Assembly: GCA_903840265.1 (NCBI GenBank)
Contig: CAIMFH010000175.1
Coordinates: forward strand, 1 to 64,000
Length of the DNA stretch: 64,000 bases
From: an uncultured Schlesneria sp.
Lineage (GTDB): Bacteria > Planctomycetota > Planctomycetia > Planctomycetales > Planctomycetaceae
Reading direction: 5' to 3'
Position numbers and translations under genes: made by a program. Position 1 is the first letter of the stretch, and each line of letters starts with the position of its first letter. This document shows, piece after piece, positions 35,955 through 43,740 of this stretch. The notes beneath the pieces are model-generated. The model searched no databases, was not told the DNA's origin, and saw only the letters and a program-made list of their open reading frames with translations.

Positions 35955-36420
35955 CGTGACCTCCAGCAGAATTCGAAATGGTGAGGACCATCGCATCTGG
36001 AAGGCATCGCCTATCAAGATTCATGCCGTGAGCGGACTGCGGAGACGACAATTGCCACAACACAATGACAGGATTGGTTGTATGTGGATCTTGGCCGGAA
36101 GAGGTTCGTCTGCAGAACGGGCATCTGCAGTCATGTGACTGCACCCTGTCGCAGTTGATTCGCTGCAGTGGGATTCGACGACGCGATCAACGGTCGGCTG
36201 AAAGGCCGCGTTCTACCGACGCCATCTGCCTTAAGGAAAAATCGGTGTTTCGGACTTTTGGATGGCTGGTAGGGTCTGGCGTGCCAATAGTGGGTGCAAA
36301 GATTATTGTATTAGAGAGCGATTCACTGTCACGGGTAGTCTTGCGATCGTTCCAATTGTGCGAGTTTTGTTTATGACAATGCTTTTTGTCGGTCAGTGCG
36401 ATCGTAGACGCCGTGAGCCA
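35955..36420. other. Divergent intergenic region with dyad
   Basis: About 466 bp between the giant membrane protein (leftwards) and the first NPCBM-like gene (rightwards); promoters for both should lie here. Besides the dyad at 36126-36143 I see no gene. An in-frame ATG-rich extension of the rightward gene to 36262 exists but is not hydrophobic and is not favoured. Confidence 0.5.
36126..36143. promoter_or_regulatory. Palindromic dyad TGCAGTCA-TG-TGACTGCA
   Basis: Two 8-base arms are exact inverted copies around a 2-base centre. Such dyads are common operator shapes, and this one lies between two divergent genes. The centre is too short for an RNA hairpin. No regulator is known to bind it; the call is on symmetry and position only. 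Confidence 0.35.
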
Positions 36421-37644
36421 ATGGGATTGATGGCGAGACGCCTGTTGATAGTGGCAGGCTTCGCAGTTCTTGCCGTGGCGAATTTCTGTACCGCAACTTT
36501 GCAGGCAGAGGAATCCGAGAGCGCGGCACCGGAAGCACTACTAAAACCTTGGGCTGACGCCACGGCTCGATTCCAGAAGTCACGGGAATCCGCCTCGGAA
36601 GGGCTGATCAGGCTGTTGGACGGGGCCGAGGAGAAGGCGCGGGCTGCGGGTGATTTGGAGAAGGTCAAATCCATCAAGCAAGAGCGAGCCCAGTTCCTGC
36701 AGGATCAGACATTGCCGAAGAGTGTTAAGACGGCGACGTATGAAAAAGCATTGGACGCTGCGAAGGCGTCGCTTCGCGCGGCCGCTCAGAAAACAAAGAT
36801 GGCTCTCGTCCGTCAGAAGTTCGATGAGGACGCGGCGACGATCGATCAGGAACTGGGCGAATTAGTCGGTCCTGCCAGGGTGGAACTGGTTAAGGGCAAG
36901 CCCGGTGGGTCCGGGCCGCCAGACGGGCGAATTTATTGGGTTGAGAAGAAAGAAAAGGGAAACGAGTTCCGCTGGATCAAGCCGTTGGAGTGGATTGAGA
37001 CGACTCACGACGGATCTGACAAGCGTTACGAGGTTAAGGAGGTCGCCCGGACTGCCGAGTATGTTGAGCTGTACGACAAATTCCGCGATGTCGGAGTGCG
37101 GCTGCAGCGGAAAACGGCGGAGCAAGCTACGAACTATCATGAATCTAAGGCAAATACATTTAGCAACTGGATTGAGGGTGCGTGGGTTGTTGAGCCAAGT
37201 GACGTTTTGTACCTGTCTGATCTTCAAGAAAAGGGGGTGAAAGCACAGCAGTTCGGGAAGAATGGAGCGATCAATACTGCGAAAGGCTTGGAGCTAATCT
37301 ACCTTGAAAATCGTCCGTCGCCCAAGGGGATACTTACGAATCCGAGCACGAAAGACGTGGCGATGGTGGGCTATGAAATCGGGGGACTTCGTAAGAATGT
37401 TTTTCGAGCGAAAATCGGTGTCGCAGACAACGCTCGATATGACGCAGCAACTTTGTTGAAGTTTTATGTCTTGGGGGACGGCAAGAAATTGTATGCGTCG
37501 GAGCCAACTCAAAAATGGGGCGTTGCTCAAGAGTGCGAAGTTCAGGTTCGCGGCGTGAACGAATTAGTGCTGCGAGTTGAATGTGATGGCCCATACGATT
37601 TTGCGTACGCTGTCTGGTGCGAACCTCGCCTGAGCGCCAAATAG
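36421..37644 (+). CDS. Secreted NPCBM-like coiled-coil protein, paralogue 1
   Basis: A 407-residue exported protein. The start at ATG 36421 (or 36430) gives the signal peptide MARRLLIVAGFAVLAVANFC. Next is a long charged coiled coil of about 150 residues (ATARFQKSRESASEGLIRLLDGAEE, KVKSIKQERAQFLQDQTL). A beta-rich C-terminal half ends in VGYEIGGLRKNVFRAKIGVAD ... GVNELVLRVECDGPYDFAYAVWCEPRL, which is the pattern of the NPCBM carbohydrate-binding module. The next gene is a paralogue, about three quarters identical by eye. A surface or glycan-binding role is inferred. Confidence 0.75.
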   Translation: MGLMARRLLIVAGFAVLAVANFCTATLQAEESESAAPEALLKPWADATARFQKSRESASEGLIRLLDGAEEKARAAGDLEKVKSIKQERAQFLQDQTLPKSVKTATYEKALDAAKASLRAAAQKTKMALVRQKFDEDAATIDQELGELVGPARVELVKGKPGGSGPPDGRIYWVEKKEKGNEFRWIKPLEWIETTHDGSDKRYEVKEVARTAEYVELYDKFRDVGVRLQRKTAEQATNYHESKANTFSNWIEGAWVVEPSDVLYLSDLQEKGVKAQQFGKNGAINTAKGLELIYLENRPSPKGILTNPSTKDVAMVGYEIGGLRKNVFRAKIGVADNARYDAATLLKFYVLGDGKKLYASEPTQKWGVAQECEVQVRGVNELVLRVECDGPYDFAYAVWCEPRLSAK

Positions 37645-37747
37645 ATCTGCAAATTGACGCAGGGCGTGGATGTTTGGTGTTGGTCCCGATTTTGCGAGTT
37701 TATCAATGGCCGTGTCCTTCGTCGGTCAGTTTCATTGCAGACCAGGT

Positions 37748-38971
37748 ATGTCGGCATTTATCGCGCGGCGCATCTCGTTCTTGCGGTGGATCGTTGTTCT
37801 GCTGCTGGCAAATGGTCTGATCTGCCCTTTGTGGGCGGAGTCCGAGAATGCGGCTCCTGAGGCGCTGCTGAAACCCTGGACTGAGGCGACGGCGAGGTTT
37901 CAGAAGTCTCGTGAAGGAGCATCGGAAGGCCTGATCCGATTGTTAGACGGAGCGGAAGAGAAAGCTCGGGGATCGGGTGATCTGGAAAAGGTCAAATCGA
38001 TCAAGCAAGAGCGCGCTCAGTTTCTGCAGGACCAAACGTTGCCGAAGTGCGTTAAGACGGCGACCTATGAAAAAGCGCTGGAGGCGGCAAAAACATCGCT
38101 GCGTGCAGCAGCGCAAAAGGCGAAGATAGCGCTGGTTCGGCAGAAATATGATGAAGACGCGGCGACGATCGATCAAGAGTTGGGAGAGCTGGTTGGTCCC
38201 GCAAAGGCGGAATTCGTGAAGGGTAAGCCCGGCGCTGTCGGCCCGCCGGATGGGCGAAATTATTGGGTCGAGAAGAAGGAGAAGGGAAATGAATTCCGCT
38301 GGATAAGACCATTGGAATGGATCGAAACCACGCATGATGGAACGAACAAACAGTACCACTTTAAAGAGATTGCCAGAACGACTGAGTATGTCGAAATCTA
38401 CGACAGCGCTCGCGAACTTGGCGTACGATTGCACCGAAAAACGGCGGAGCAAGCCACGAATTATCGCGAGGCCCAGACGAATGCCTTCAGTAGTTGGGCA
38501 GAAGGGGCCTGGGTGGTTGAGCCGGCGGATGTGGTCTATTTGTCGGATCTTCCCGAGAAAGTTATCAAAGCCCAAGGCTTCGACAAGAATGGAATTATCC
38601 CTAATGCGGAAGGCAAAAATCCAATCTATCTTGCCAATCGGCCTTCGCCCAGGGCGCTGTTTACTCATCCCGCATCAAAAGATGCGGCTGTCGTTAGCTA
38701 TGAAATTGGCGCACTTCGCAAGAATGTGTTTCGCGCCAAGATTGGCGTCGCGGATTTTCTCCACACTGACCCAGCGACACCGCTCAAATTTGTCGTTCTG
38801 GGAGATGGCAAGAAGCTCTATACGTCAGAGCCGGTCAAAAAATGGGGAGTCCCCCAAGAATGTGAAATCCAAGTCCGTGGTGTGAATGAATTGGTGCTGC
38901 GAGTGGAATGCGATGGCGACTATGCCTTTGCTCTTGCCGTCTGGTGTGAGCCTCGCCTAAGCACTAAATAG
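37748..38971 (+). CDS. Secreted NPCBM-like coiled-coil protein, paralogue 2
   Basis: A 407-residue tandem paralogue of the gene upstream, beginning at ATG 37748 with the signal FIARRISFLRWIVVLLLANG. The coiled coil (ATARFQKSREGASEGLIRLL) and NPCBM-like end (VSYEIGALRKNVFRAKIGVAD, GVNELVLRVECDGDYAFALAVWCEPRL) are conserved. Upstream sequence also matches (TTCGTCGGTCAGTTTC against TTTGTCGGTCAGTG), so the duplicated unit extends about 70 bp in front of the start. Divergence is highest in the middle, around residues 215-270. It appears intact. Confidence 0.75.
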   Translation: MSAFIARRISFLRWIVVLLLANGLICPLWAESENAAPEALLKPWTEATARFQKSREGASEGLIRLLDGAEEKARGSGDLEKVKSIKQERAQFLQDQTLPKCVKTATYEKALEAAKTSLRAAAQKAKIALVRQKYDEDAATIDQELGELVGPAKAEFVKGKPGAVGPPDGRNYWVEKKEKGNEFRWIRPLEWIETTHDGTNKQYHFKEIARTTEYVEIYDSARELGVRLHRKTAEQATNYREAQTNAFSSWAEGAWVVEPADVVYLSDLPEKVIKAQGFDKNGIIPNAEGKNPIYLANRPSPRALFTHPASKDAAVVSYEIGALRKNVFRAKIGVADFLHTDPATPLKFVVLGDGKKLYTSEPVKKWGVPQECEIQVRGVNELVLRVECDGDYAFALAVWCEPRLSTK

Positions 38972-38982
38972 CTGATTCGCGA

Positions 38983-39312
38983 TTATCGCGGCGGCGATAG
39001 CCGAATGTCGTTCATCGACCCTGCCAAGGCCATGTTACGCAGTTGCTGTTGGCAGCCGGATGGGATGTTGCCGGTAAACTTCAGTCGGATCTGGCGGTTG
39101 CCGATCGGGAGTGCCGTGATCGAACCGAGCTGCACGTCGCTTTGCTGACAGATGTCGTCGATGGCTCGCAGTGCTGATTCGGTCAACCGGCCTCGCACAA
39201 CTCTAGGCTTGCCGCCGCGATAGCGGATCATGAACACGACGCGCGGCCGCAGCAGATACCATCCCCCCACGATGATCGCGATCAAGATGATGGCGGGGAG
39301 GATATTGTCCAT
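38983..39312 (-). CDS. DUF3634-like small membrane protein
   Basis: A 109-residue protein starting at ATG 39312. One membrane segment (NILPAIILIAIIVGGWYLL) is followed by RPRVVFMIRYRGGKPRVVRGRLTES, then a small alpha/beta domain with LRAIDDICQQS and QIRLKFTGNIPSGCQQQLRN. This matches DUF3634, a small family of unknown function mostly seen in planctomycetes. It lies convergent to the NPCBM-like gene and upstream of trpC's 3' end. Confidence 0.75.
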   Translation of the reverse strand: MDNILPAIILIAIIVGGWYLLRPRVVFMIRYRGGKPRVVRGRLTESALRAIDDICQQSDVQLGSITALPIGNRQIRLKFTGNIPSGCQQQLRNMALAGSMNDIRLSPPR

Positions 39313-39414
39313 CGCGGTCTCTCGGGGCGAGAGGGGGAATTGCAAATTGCGAATTTCAAAGTGCAAATTGAAAATTGCAGAGGAAAGAAGAACCTCTGTT
39401 GGTGAATTCTCTGG

Positions 39415-40212
39415 CTAACGAATCCCAAGCAACTCGTCGACTGCCTGGCCGATGTCTGGGGAACGCATCAATGTTTCTCCGACCAGCATGGCGCTGGCTC
39501 CGCCTGCTCGCAGGCGATCGACATCGGCTTTGGTGCGGATGCCGCTTTCGCTGACCAGCAGGGTGGAGGGGGACAACCTCGGTGCGAGTCGGATTGTATG
39601 GTCCAAGTCCGTGACAAATGTTCGCAGGTCGCGGTTGTTGACTCCGACGAGGGCCGGCTCCAGCTTCAGCACGCGGTCCAGGTTTTCGGGGTCGTAGATT
39701 TCGATCAATGACTCCATGCCGAGTTCGCTAGCGTAGAAATACAGGTCGCGCAGGTGGCAATCGTCCAGGCATTCGGCGATGAGCAGAATGCAGTCGGCAC
39801 CTGCGGCTCTGGCTTCGGTCACCTGATAACGGTCGATGATGAAGTCTTTTCGCAACACGGGAATCTGAACGGTCTGCCGGACGGCTTTTAAATAGTCGAG
39901 ATGGCCCTGGAAGAAGTTCTCATCGGTTAGCACGCTTAAGCAGGCTGCTCCATGTCGTTCGTAGATTTGCGCAATGGCGACGGGATCGAAGTCGGCTCGG
40001 ATGATGCCTGCCGAAGGGGAGGCTTTTTTGACTTCGGCGATCAGGGCGACGTCTGCCTTCGCGCGTAAGGCTGCGACGAAATCTCGCACGGGCGGGGCGG
40101 ATGCCAACTGTTCGTTCAGGCCTTCCACAGGACGCAATCGCTTCGCCTCGGCAACTTCGCCCCGTTTGTGGTCGATGATCCGAGTCAGCACATTTTCAGC
40201 AGGATGAGACAC
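39415..40212 (-). CDS. trpC: Indole-3-glycerol-phosphate synthase
   Basis: A 265-residue (beta/alpha)8 enzyme of tryptophan synthesis, converting CdRP to indole-3-glycerol phosphate. Landmarks are VLTRIIDHKRGEVAEAK, VALIAEVKKASPSAGIIR (catalytic Lys), LTDENFFQGHLDYLKAVR, VLRKDFIID, LLIAECL, ALVGVNNRDLRTF and LLVSESGIRTKADVDRL. The start is set at GTG 40212, with AAGG six bases upstream. Reading further upstream to 40350 would translate the CCACGGAT repeat as MFISVNPWL, a known artefact pattern. No other trp gene is in the window. Confidence 0.92.
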   Translation of the reverse strand: MSHPAENVLTRIIDHKRGEVAEAKRLRPVEGLNEQLASAPPVRDFVAALRAKADVALIAEVKKASPSAGIIRADFDPVAIAQIYERHGAACLSVLTDENFFQGHLDYLKAVRQTVQIPVLRKDFIIDRYQVTEARAAGADCILLIAECLDDCHLRDLYFYASELGMESLIEIYDPENLDRVLKLEPALVGVNNRDLRTFVTDLDHTIRLAPRLSPSTLLVSESGIRTKADVDRLRAGGASAMLVGETLMRSPDIGQAVDELLGIR

Positions 40213-40322
40213 TTCGGGCCTTGGCAATTCAATGACAGTCGGCCAGTACGGATGGCCACGAATAATACTCGACACATCTGAAATCGTATCGCTGCGCCGG
40301 TCGGTCGGAAACCGTAAGAGGT

Positions 40323-40458
40323 TTAGCCACGGATTGACACTGATAAACACGGATCAGGAATAGGCACGCCAATTTCGTCTCGCGCGAGCTCGCGGCAGCT
40401 TCTTGATCAAAAACTTCTTTTCTTAATCCGTGTTTGATCAGTGTCAATCCGTGGCTAA
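40323..40458. repeat. Inverted pair of CCACGGAT-type repeats
   Basis: Left arm 40323-40354 (TTAGCCACGGATTGACACTG...) and right arm 40426-40458 (...CAGTGTCAATCCGTGGCTAA) are nearly perfect inverted copies of about 32 bp, separated by 71 bp. The spacer contains a 12-bp perfect palindrome CGCGAGCTCGCG (40383-40394). Such a structure could form a large cruciform or hairpin. It occupies the divergent gap between trpC and the CPBP gene. Confidence 0.85.
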
Positions 40459-40510
40459 CCTCTCTTATGATTGGTGTTTTCGTCAGTCCGGCCTTAGAAG
40501 TCTCCATACC

Positions 40511-41413
40511 TTGTTGCTCGCTGCCCTTACTTTTCCCAACGCTGGTCAGATTGTGGCGTTGTTGTTTGCCATTGTGCTGCTATCGGCCAGCATTGCCGCG
40601 TGGGCGGGGCTGTTGATCCGGGCTCAACTGACTGGCGCAATCGGGCTCGATTGGTGCGACGAGCCGCGTGCTGATTGGACTCGTTTTCCCGAGCGAACGG
40701 TGCTGGCGCTGGCCTTGGTCCTGATCTGCATGCATCTGCTTTCCAAGCTGGCCCCGCCGCAGTCGGAGCTCAATGATGCCAAACCTGTCCAGGTTCGGCA
40801 TCCTGATCTCGATTCCAATCGGAAGCCCGGGCCACCAGAGCCGGCGGCACTGACGACAGGCAGGTTGGTATCGAACATCGTATTTACGGGCGGATTGGCT
40901 GCGGTTCTTGTTGCGATCCTGTCGTGCAGTCAACGATCGCTGGCCGATTATGGTCTCAAGTGGCCGTCATTGGGTTGGCAGGTCGTTGATGGCGTCTATG
41001 GCTATTTACTATCGCTGATTCCCATGGCTGCGTTGATGTTCGCGACATCGCCGTTTCGAGGCCCGCACAATCAAAACGCGTTGCTGACGTTGCTCGCCGA
41101 AAGTCCGGACTTGGGAACTGTTGCCGCGATCTGTTTCGCGGCGGTCATCTTGGCACCGTTGTATGAGGAACTGCTGTTCCGAGTCGTGCTGCAAGGATGG
41201 CTGGGCACGGTAGTTGACGCTCGGTATGCAATCCCAATTGTCGCGTTGATTTTCGGTGCGATTCATGGGTTGCCTGATGGGATCGCGCTCTTGCCGCTGG
41301 CCGGTGTTCTTGGATATGTCTTTCACCGGCGACACAGCTATGTGTCGGTACTCGTGATTCATGGGCTGTTCAACGCTACCATGCTGATTCTGGCTCTGCT
41401 GATCCAGAAATGA
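40511..41413 (+). CDS. CPBP-family intramembrane metalloprotease
   Basis: About 301 residues with several membrane segments. The start is uncertain (TTG 40511 or GTG 40553), because the open frame continues leftwards into the repeat at 40426-40458. The CPBP catalytic blocks are present: APLYEELLFRVVLQGWLG (EExxxR), then LIFGAIHGLPDGIALLPLAGVLGYVFHRR with the second His, and VIHGLFNATMLIL with the third. These residues bind a metal in the membrane. CPBP proteases process prenylated or lipid-anchored peptides; the substrate here is unknown. tyrS follows 43 bp downstream. Confidence 0.82.
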   Translation: MLLAALTFPNAGQIVALLFAIVLLSASIAAWAGLLIRAQLTGAIGLDWCDEPRADWTRFPERTVLALALVLICMHLLSKLAPPQSELNDAKPVQVRHPDLDSNRKPGPPEPAALTTGRLVSNIVFTGGLAAVLVAILSCSQRSLADYGLKWPSLGWQVVDGVYGYLLSLIPMAALMFATSPFRGPHNQNALLTLLAESPDLGTVAAICFAAVILAPLYEELLFRVVLQGWLGTVVDARYAIPIVALIFGAIHGLPDGIALLPLAGVLGYVFHRRHSYVSVLVIHGLFNATMLILALLIQK

Positions 41414-41456
41414 ATGACTGCCAGCCAATGCTGGTTCGACCTTTGAAGAAGCTGCT

Positions 41457-42719
41457 ATGACATTTGCTCCTGTTGAAGAACAACTGGCCATTATTCGACG
41501 TGGCGTTGAAAAGATTGTCCCCGAAGAGGAACTGGCGGCGCGACTGCAGAAAAGTCGTGAGACCGGTGTGCCGTTGCGAGTGAAATATGGCATCGACCCG
41601 ACTGGGATCGATGTTCATCTGGGGCATACGGTGCCGTTGCGAAAGCTGCGACAGTTCCAGGAACTGGGCCATCAAGCAGTGATCATCATCGGCAACTACA
41701 CGGCGTTGGTTGGCGACCCGAGTGGTCGCGATCACGCTCGCAGCAAGAAGCTGACCGCCGACGAGGTGGAGGCCAATGCGCGCGACTATCTGACGCAGGT
41801 TGGCAAAGTGGTCGACATGTCCAAGGCCGAAGTGCATCGCAACGGCGACTGGTTCGGCAAGATGAGCTTTGCGGATGTGATCCAGCTCTGCGGCAAAGTG
41901 ACGGTCGCTCAGATGCTGACTCGCGATGACTTTGCGAAACGGCATGCTGCGGGGACGCCGATCTTTATGCATGAATGCCTGTACCCGATCATGCAGGCGT
42001 GGGATTCGGTGGTGATCAAGTCGGACATCGAACTGGGCGGGACCGAGCAACTGTACAGTTTTATGCTGGCTCGCGATCTGCAACGAGATCAATCGTTATC
42101 GCAGCAGATTGGCGTCATGTCACCGATCCTGGTCGGTCTGGACGGCGAACGTCGGATGGGGAAGAGCCTGGGGAATTACATCGGTATCGCCGAGACTCCT
42201 TACGACATGATGAAAAAGTTCATGCAGGTTCCGGACGGCGTGATGAAGATGTACTTCGAATTGCTGACATCGATCTCGATGGAAGAAATCGACAAGATTA
42301 TGGCGGGGCATCCGAAAGAGGCGAAGATTCGATTGGCCCGTGTTGTCATTTCGGGCTATCACTCGGAACAAGCGGCAGACGAGGCGGCCGATCGCTGGCA
42401 ACGCGAAGTCGGCGGGGGCGAACTTCCGGCTGACATTCCGACTGTCACGCTCAGTCTGGCCGCATTGAAAACGCAGCTTCCGCAGTGCGAGGCGGATTTG
42501 TCGCAGAACAAGCTGGCAGCCAATCAGCTATTGAAGGCCATGGGATTGTCGCCATCGACCAGCGAAGCCTCGCGCCTGATTGCTCAGGGGGGAGTCTCGG
42601 TCTATCGTGACGGGCAACCGGTGCCCGTTGCCGATGCGAAGTCGGTCTTATTGCTGGAAGACAATATGCTCGTGAAAGCGGGCAAGAAAAAGATTGCTCG
42701 GTTGAGTCTTCAGAGCTGA
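41457..42719 (+). CDS. tyrS: Tyrosyl-tRNA synthetase
   Basis: A 420-residue class I synthetase of the TyrRS-Z type. The HIGH signature is HLGHT (residues 54-58). The KMSKS loop reads RMGKSLGN (about 233-240), a variant in which the usual first Lys and central Ser are changed, but the catalytic Lys-Ser remains. The Tyr-binding region DIELGGTEQLYSFMLARDLQ is present. A C-terminal S4 domain (residues about 355-415, NQLLKAMGLSPSTSEASRLIAQGGVSVY, read in pieces) binds tRNA. It attaches tyrosine to tRNA-Tyr. The length is normal. Confidence 0.95.
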   Translation: MTFAPVEEQLAIIRRGVEKIVPEEELAARLQKSRETGVPLRVKYGIDPTGIDVHLGHTVPLRKLRQFQELGHQAVIIIGNYTALVGDPSGRDHARSKKLTADEVEANARDYLTQVGKVVDMSKAEVHRNGDWFGKMSFADVIQLCGKVTVAQMLTRDDFAKRHAAGTPIFMHECLYPIMQAWDSVVIKSDIELGGTEQLYSFMLARDLQRDQSLSQQIGVMSPILVGLDGERRMGKSLGNYIGIAETPYDMMKKFMQVPDGVMKMYFELLTSISMEEIDKIMAGHPKEAKIRLARVVISGYHSEQAADEAADRWQREVGGGELPADIPTVTLSLAALKTQLPQCEADLSQNKLAANQLLKAMGLSPSTSEASRLIAQGGVSVYRDGQPVPVADAKSVLLLEDNMLVKAGKKKIARLSLQS

Positions 42720-42743
42720 TTAACAACCTCATGGGAATACATC

Positions 42744-43529
42744 ATGGAGCGACGCGCTTTTCTACAAACGACATTGGCCACCGGAGGGATCGCCGCCATG
42801 ACTGGAGCGACGTTGGCTGACGATGCGAAGCCAAAGGCAGGCCGCGAATTCTTCGAACTGCGGGCTTACACGCTGAAGCCCGACAAGCAGAAGGCGATCG
42901 ACGGTTATTTTCGTGACGCGCTGATTCCGGCGCTGAATCGATTGGGGATCAAACAAGTCGGTGTGTTTTATGAAACTCCGGCACCAACTCCCGCGGTCGC
43001 GCATCTGTTGATTCCATATCAGAGTCTGGATCAGATGGCTGCCGCCAAGGTCGGTCTGGAAGCGGATGCCGAATATCTGAAGGCCGCAGCCGAGTACCTG
43101 GCGATTCCGGCTGCCGATCCTGTCTACGATCGAATCGAAAGTTCGCTGCTGCACGCTTTCGAGACGATGCCGAAATTAGAAGCCCCCGACAAGAAGGGGC
43201 GACTGTTCAATCTTCGCATCTACGAAAGCCACAACGAGGCGGCCGGTCAGAAGAAGATCGAGATGTTCAACAAGGGCGAAATCGCGATCTTCCGCCGAGT
43301 TGGTCTGACGCCGGTACTGTTCGGGGAAGCGGTCGTCGGGACTCGCATCCCGAATCTGACCTACCTCTTGGCGTTCGACGACGATGCTGCTCGGACCGAC
43401 GCCTGGAATCGCTTCCGCAGCGATCCTGAATGGCTGAAGCTGAAAGCGATTCCTGAATACGAAGACAAGCGAATTGTGTCGAAGATCACCAATAAGCTGC
43501 TGACGCCGGCGGAGTATTCGCAGATCTGA
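42744..43529 (+). CDS. NIPSNAP family protein with Tat-type signal
   Basis: A 261-residue exported protein. The leader MERRAFLQTTLATGGIAAM carries twin arginines, suggesting Tat export. Two NIPSNAP modules follow: FFELRAYTLKPDKQKAIDGYF (about 36-130) and LFNLRIYESHNEAAGQKKIEMF (about 150-255), each a ferredoxin-like dimeric alpha-beta barrel unit. The function of the family in bacteria is unknown. It is separated from tyrS by only 24 bp but has its own signal. Repeats follow the stop codon. Confidence 0.88.
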   Translation: MERRAFLQTTLATGGIAAMTGATLADDAKPKAGREFFELRAYTLKPDKQKAIDGYFRDALIPALNRLGIKQVGVFYETPAPTPAVAHLLIPYQSLDQMAAAKVGLEADAEYLKAAAEYLAIPAADPVYDRIESSLLHAFETMPKLEAPDKKGRLFNLRIYESHNEAAGQKKIEMFNKGEIAIFRRVGLTPVLFGEAVVGTRIPNLTYLLAFDDDAARTDAWNRFRSDPEWLKLKAIPEYEDKRIVSKITNKLLTPAEYSQI

Positions 43530-43540
43530 GAAGCGAAGAG

Positions 43541-43740
43541 TTAGCAACGGATTAACACAGATGAACATGGATTAGGAATGATGAGATTCTTGATCCGTAC
43601 TGTGTGACAATTCGTGGCTTCGTCTTCTCTTCACCTTTTCATAATCGAAAAGGTATCTGGGGCGGAAGCGATCTGGGTGCAGATCGCGATTGGTTCGTCA
43701 TTGCTTTATCCGTGTTTCATCAGTGTCCGTCCGTGGCTAA
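43541..43740. repeat. Three CCACGGAT-type repeat arms
   Basis: 43541-43573 (TTAGCAACGGATTAACACAG...) is followed in the opposite orientation by a degenerate arm at 43591-43619 and a good arm at 43707-43740 (TATCCGTGTTTCATCAGTGT, then CCGTGGCTAA). Thus the gap between NIPSNAP and the downstream minus-strand gene is nearly all repeat. The last arm ends with CTAA, and supplies the TAG stop codon (43737-43739) of the minus-strand gene. Confidence 0.75.

Noticed and set aside
28533-36420. Sigma-54 -24/-12 promoters for the Psp-like locus
   Set aside because: I looked for GG-N10-GC words of the TGGCAC-N5-TTGC type upstream of 32218, 35954 and 30826 and found none convincing; the TGGCAC in the 129-bp repeat has wrong spacing.
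40213-40350. N-terminal extension of trpC
   Set aside because: The extra residues (MFISVNPWL...) are a translation of the CCACGGAT repeat. GTG 40212 has a ribosome-binding site and gives the usual TrpC length.
40323-43740. CRISPR array
   Set aside because: The repeats are few, inverted, and not separated by regular spacers; there are no cas genes.
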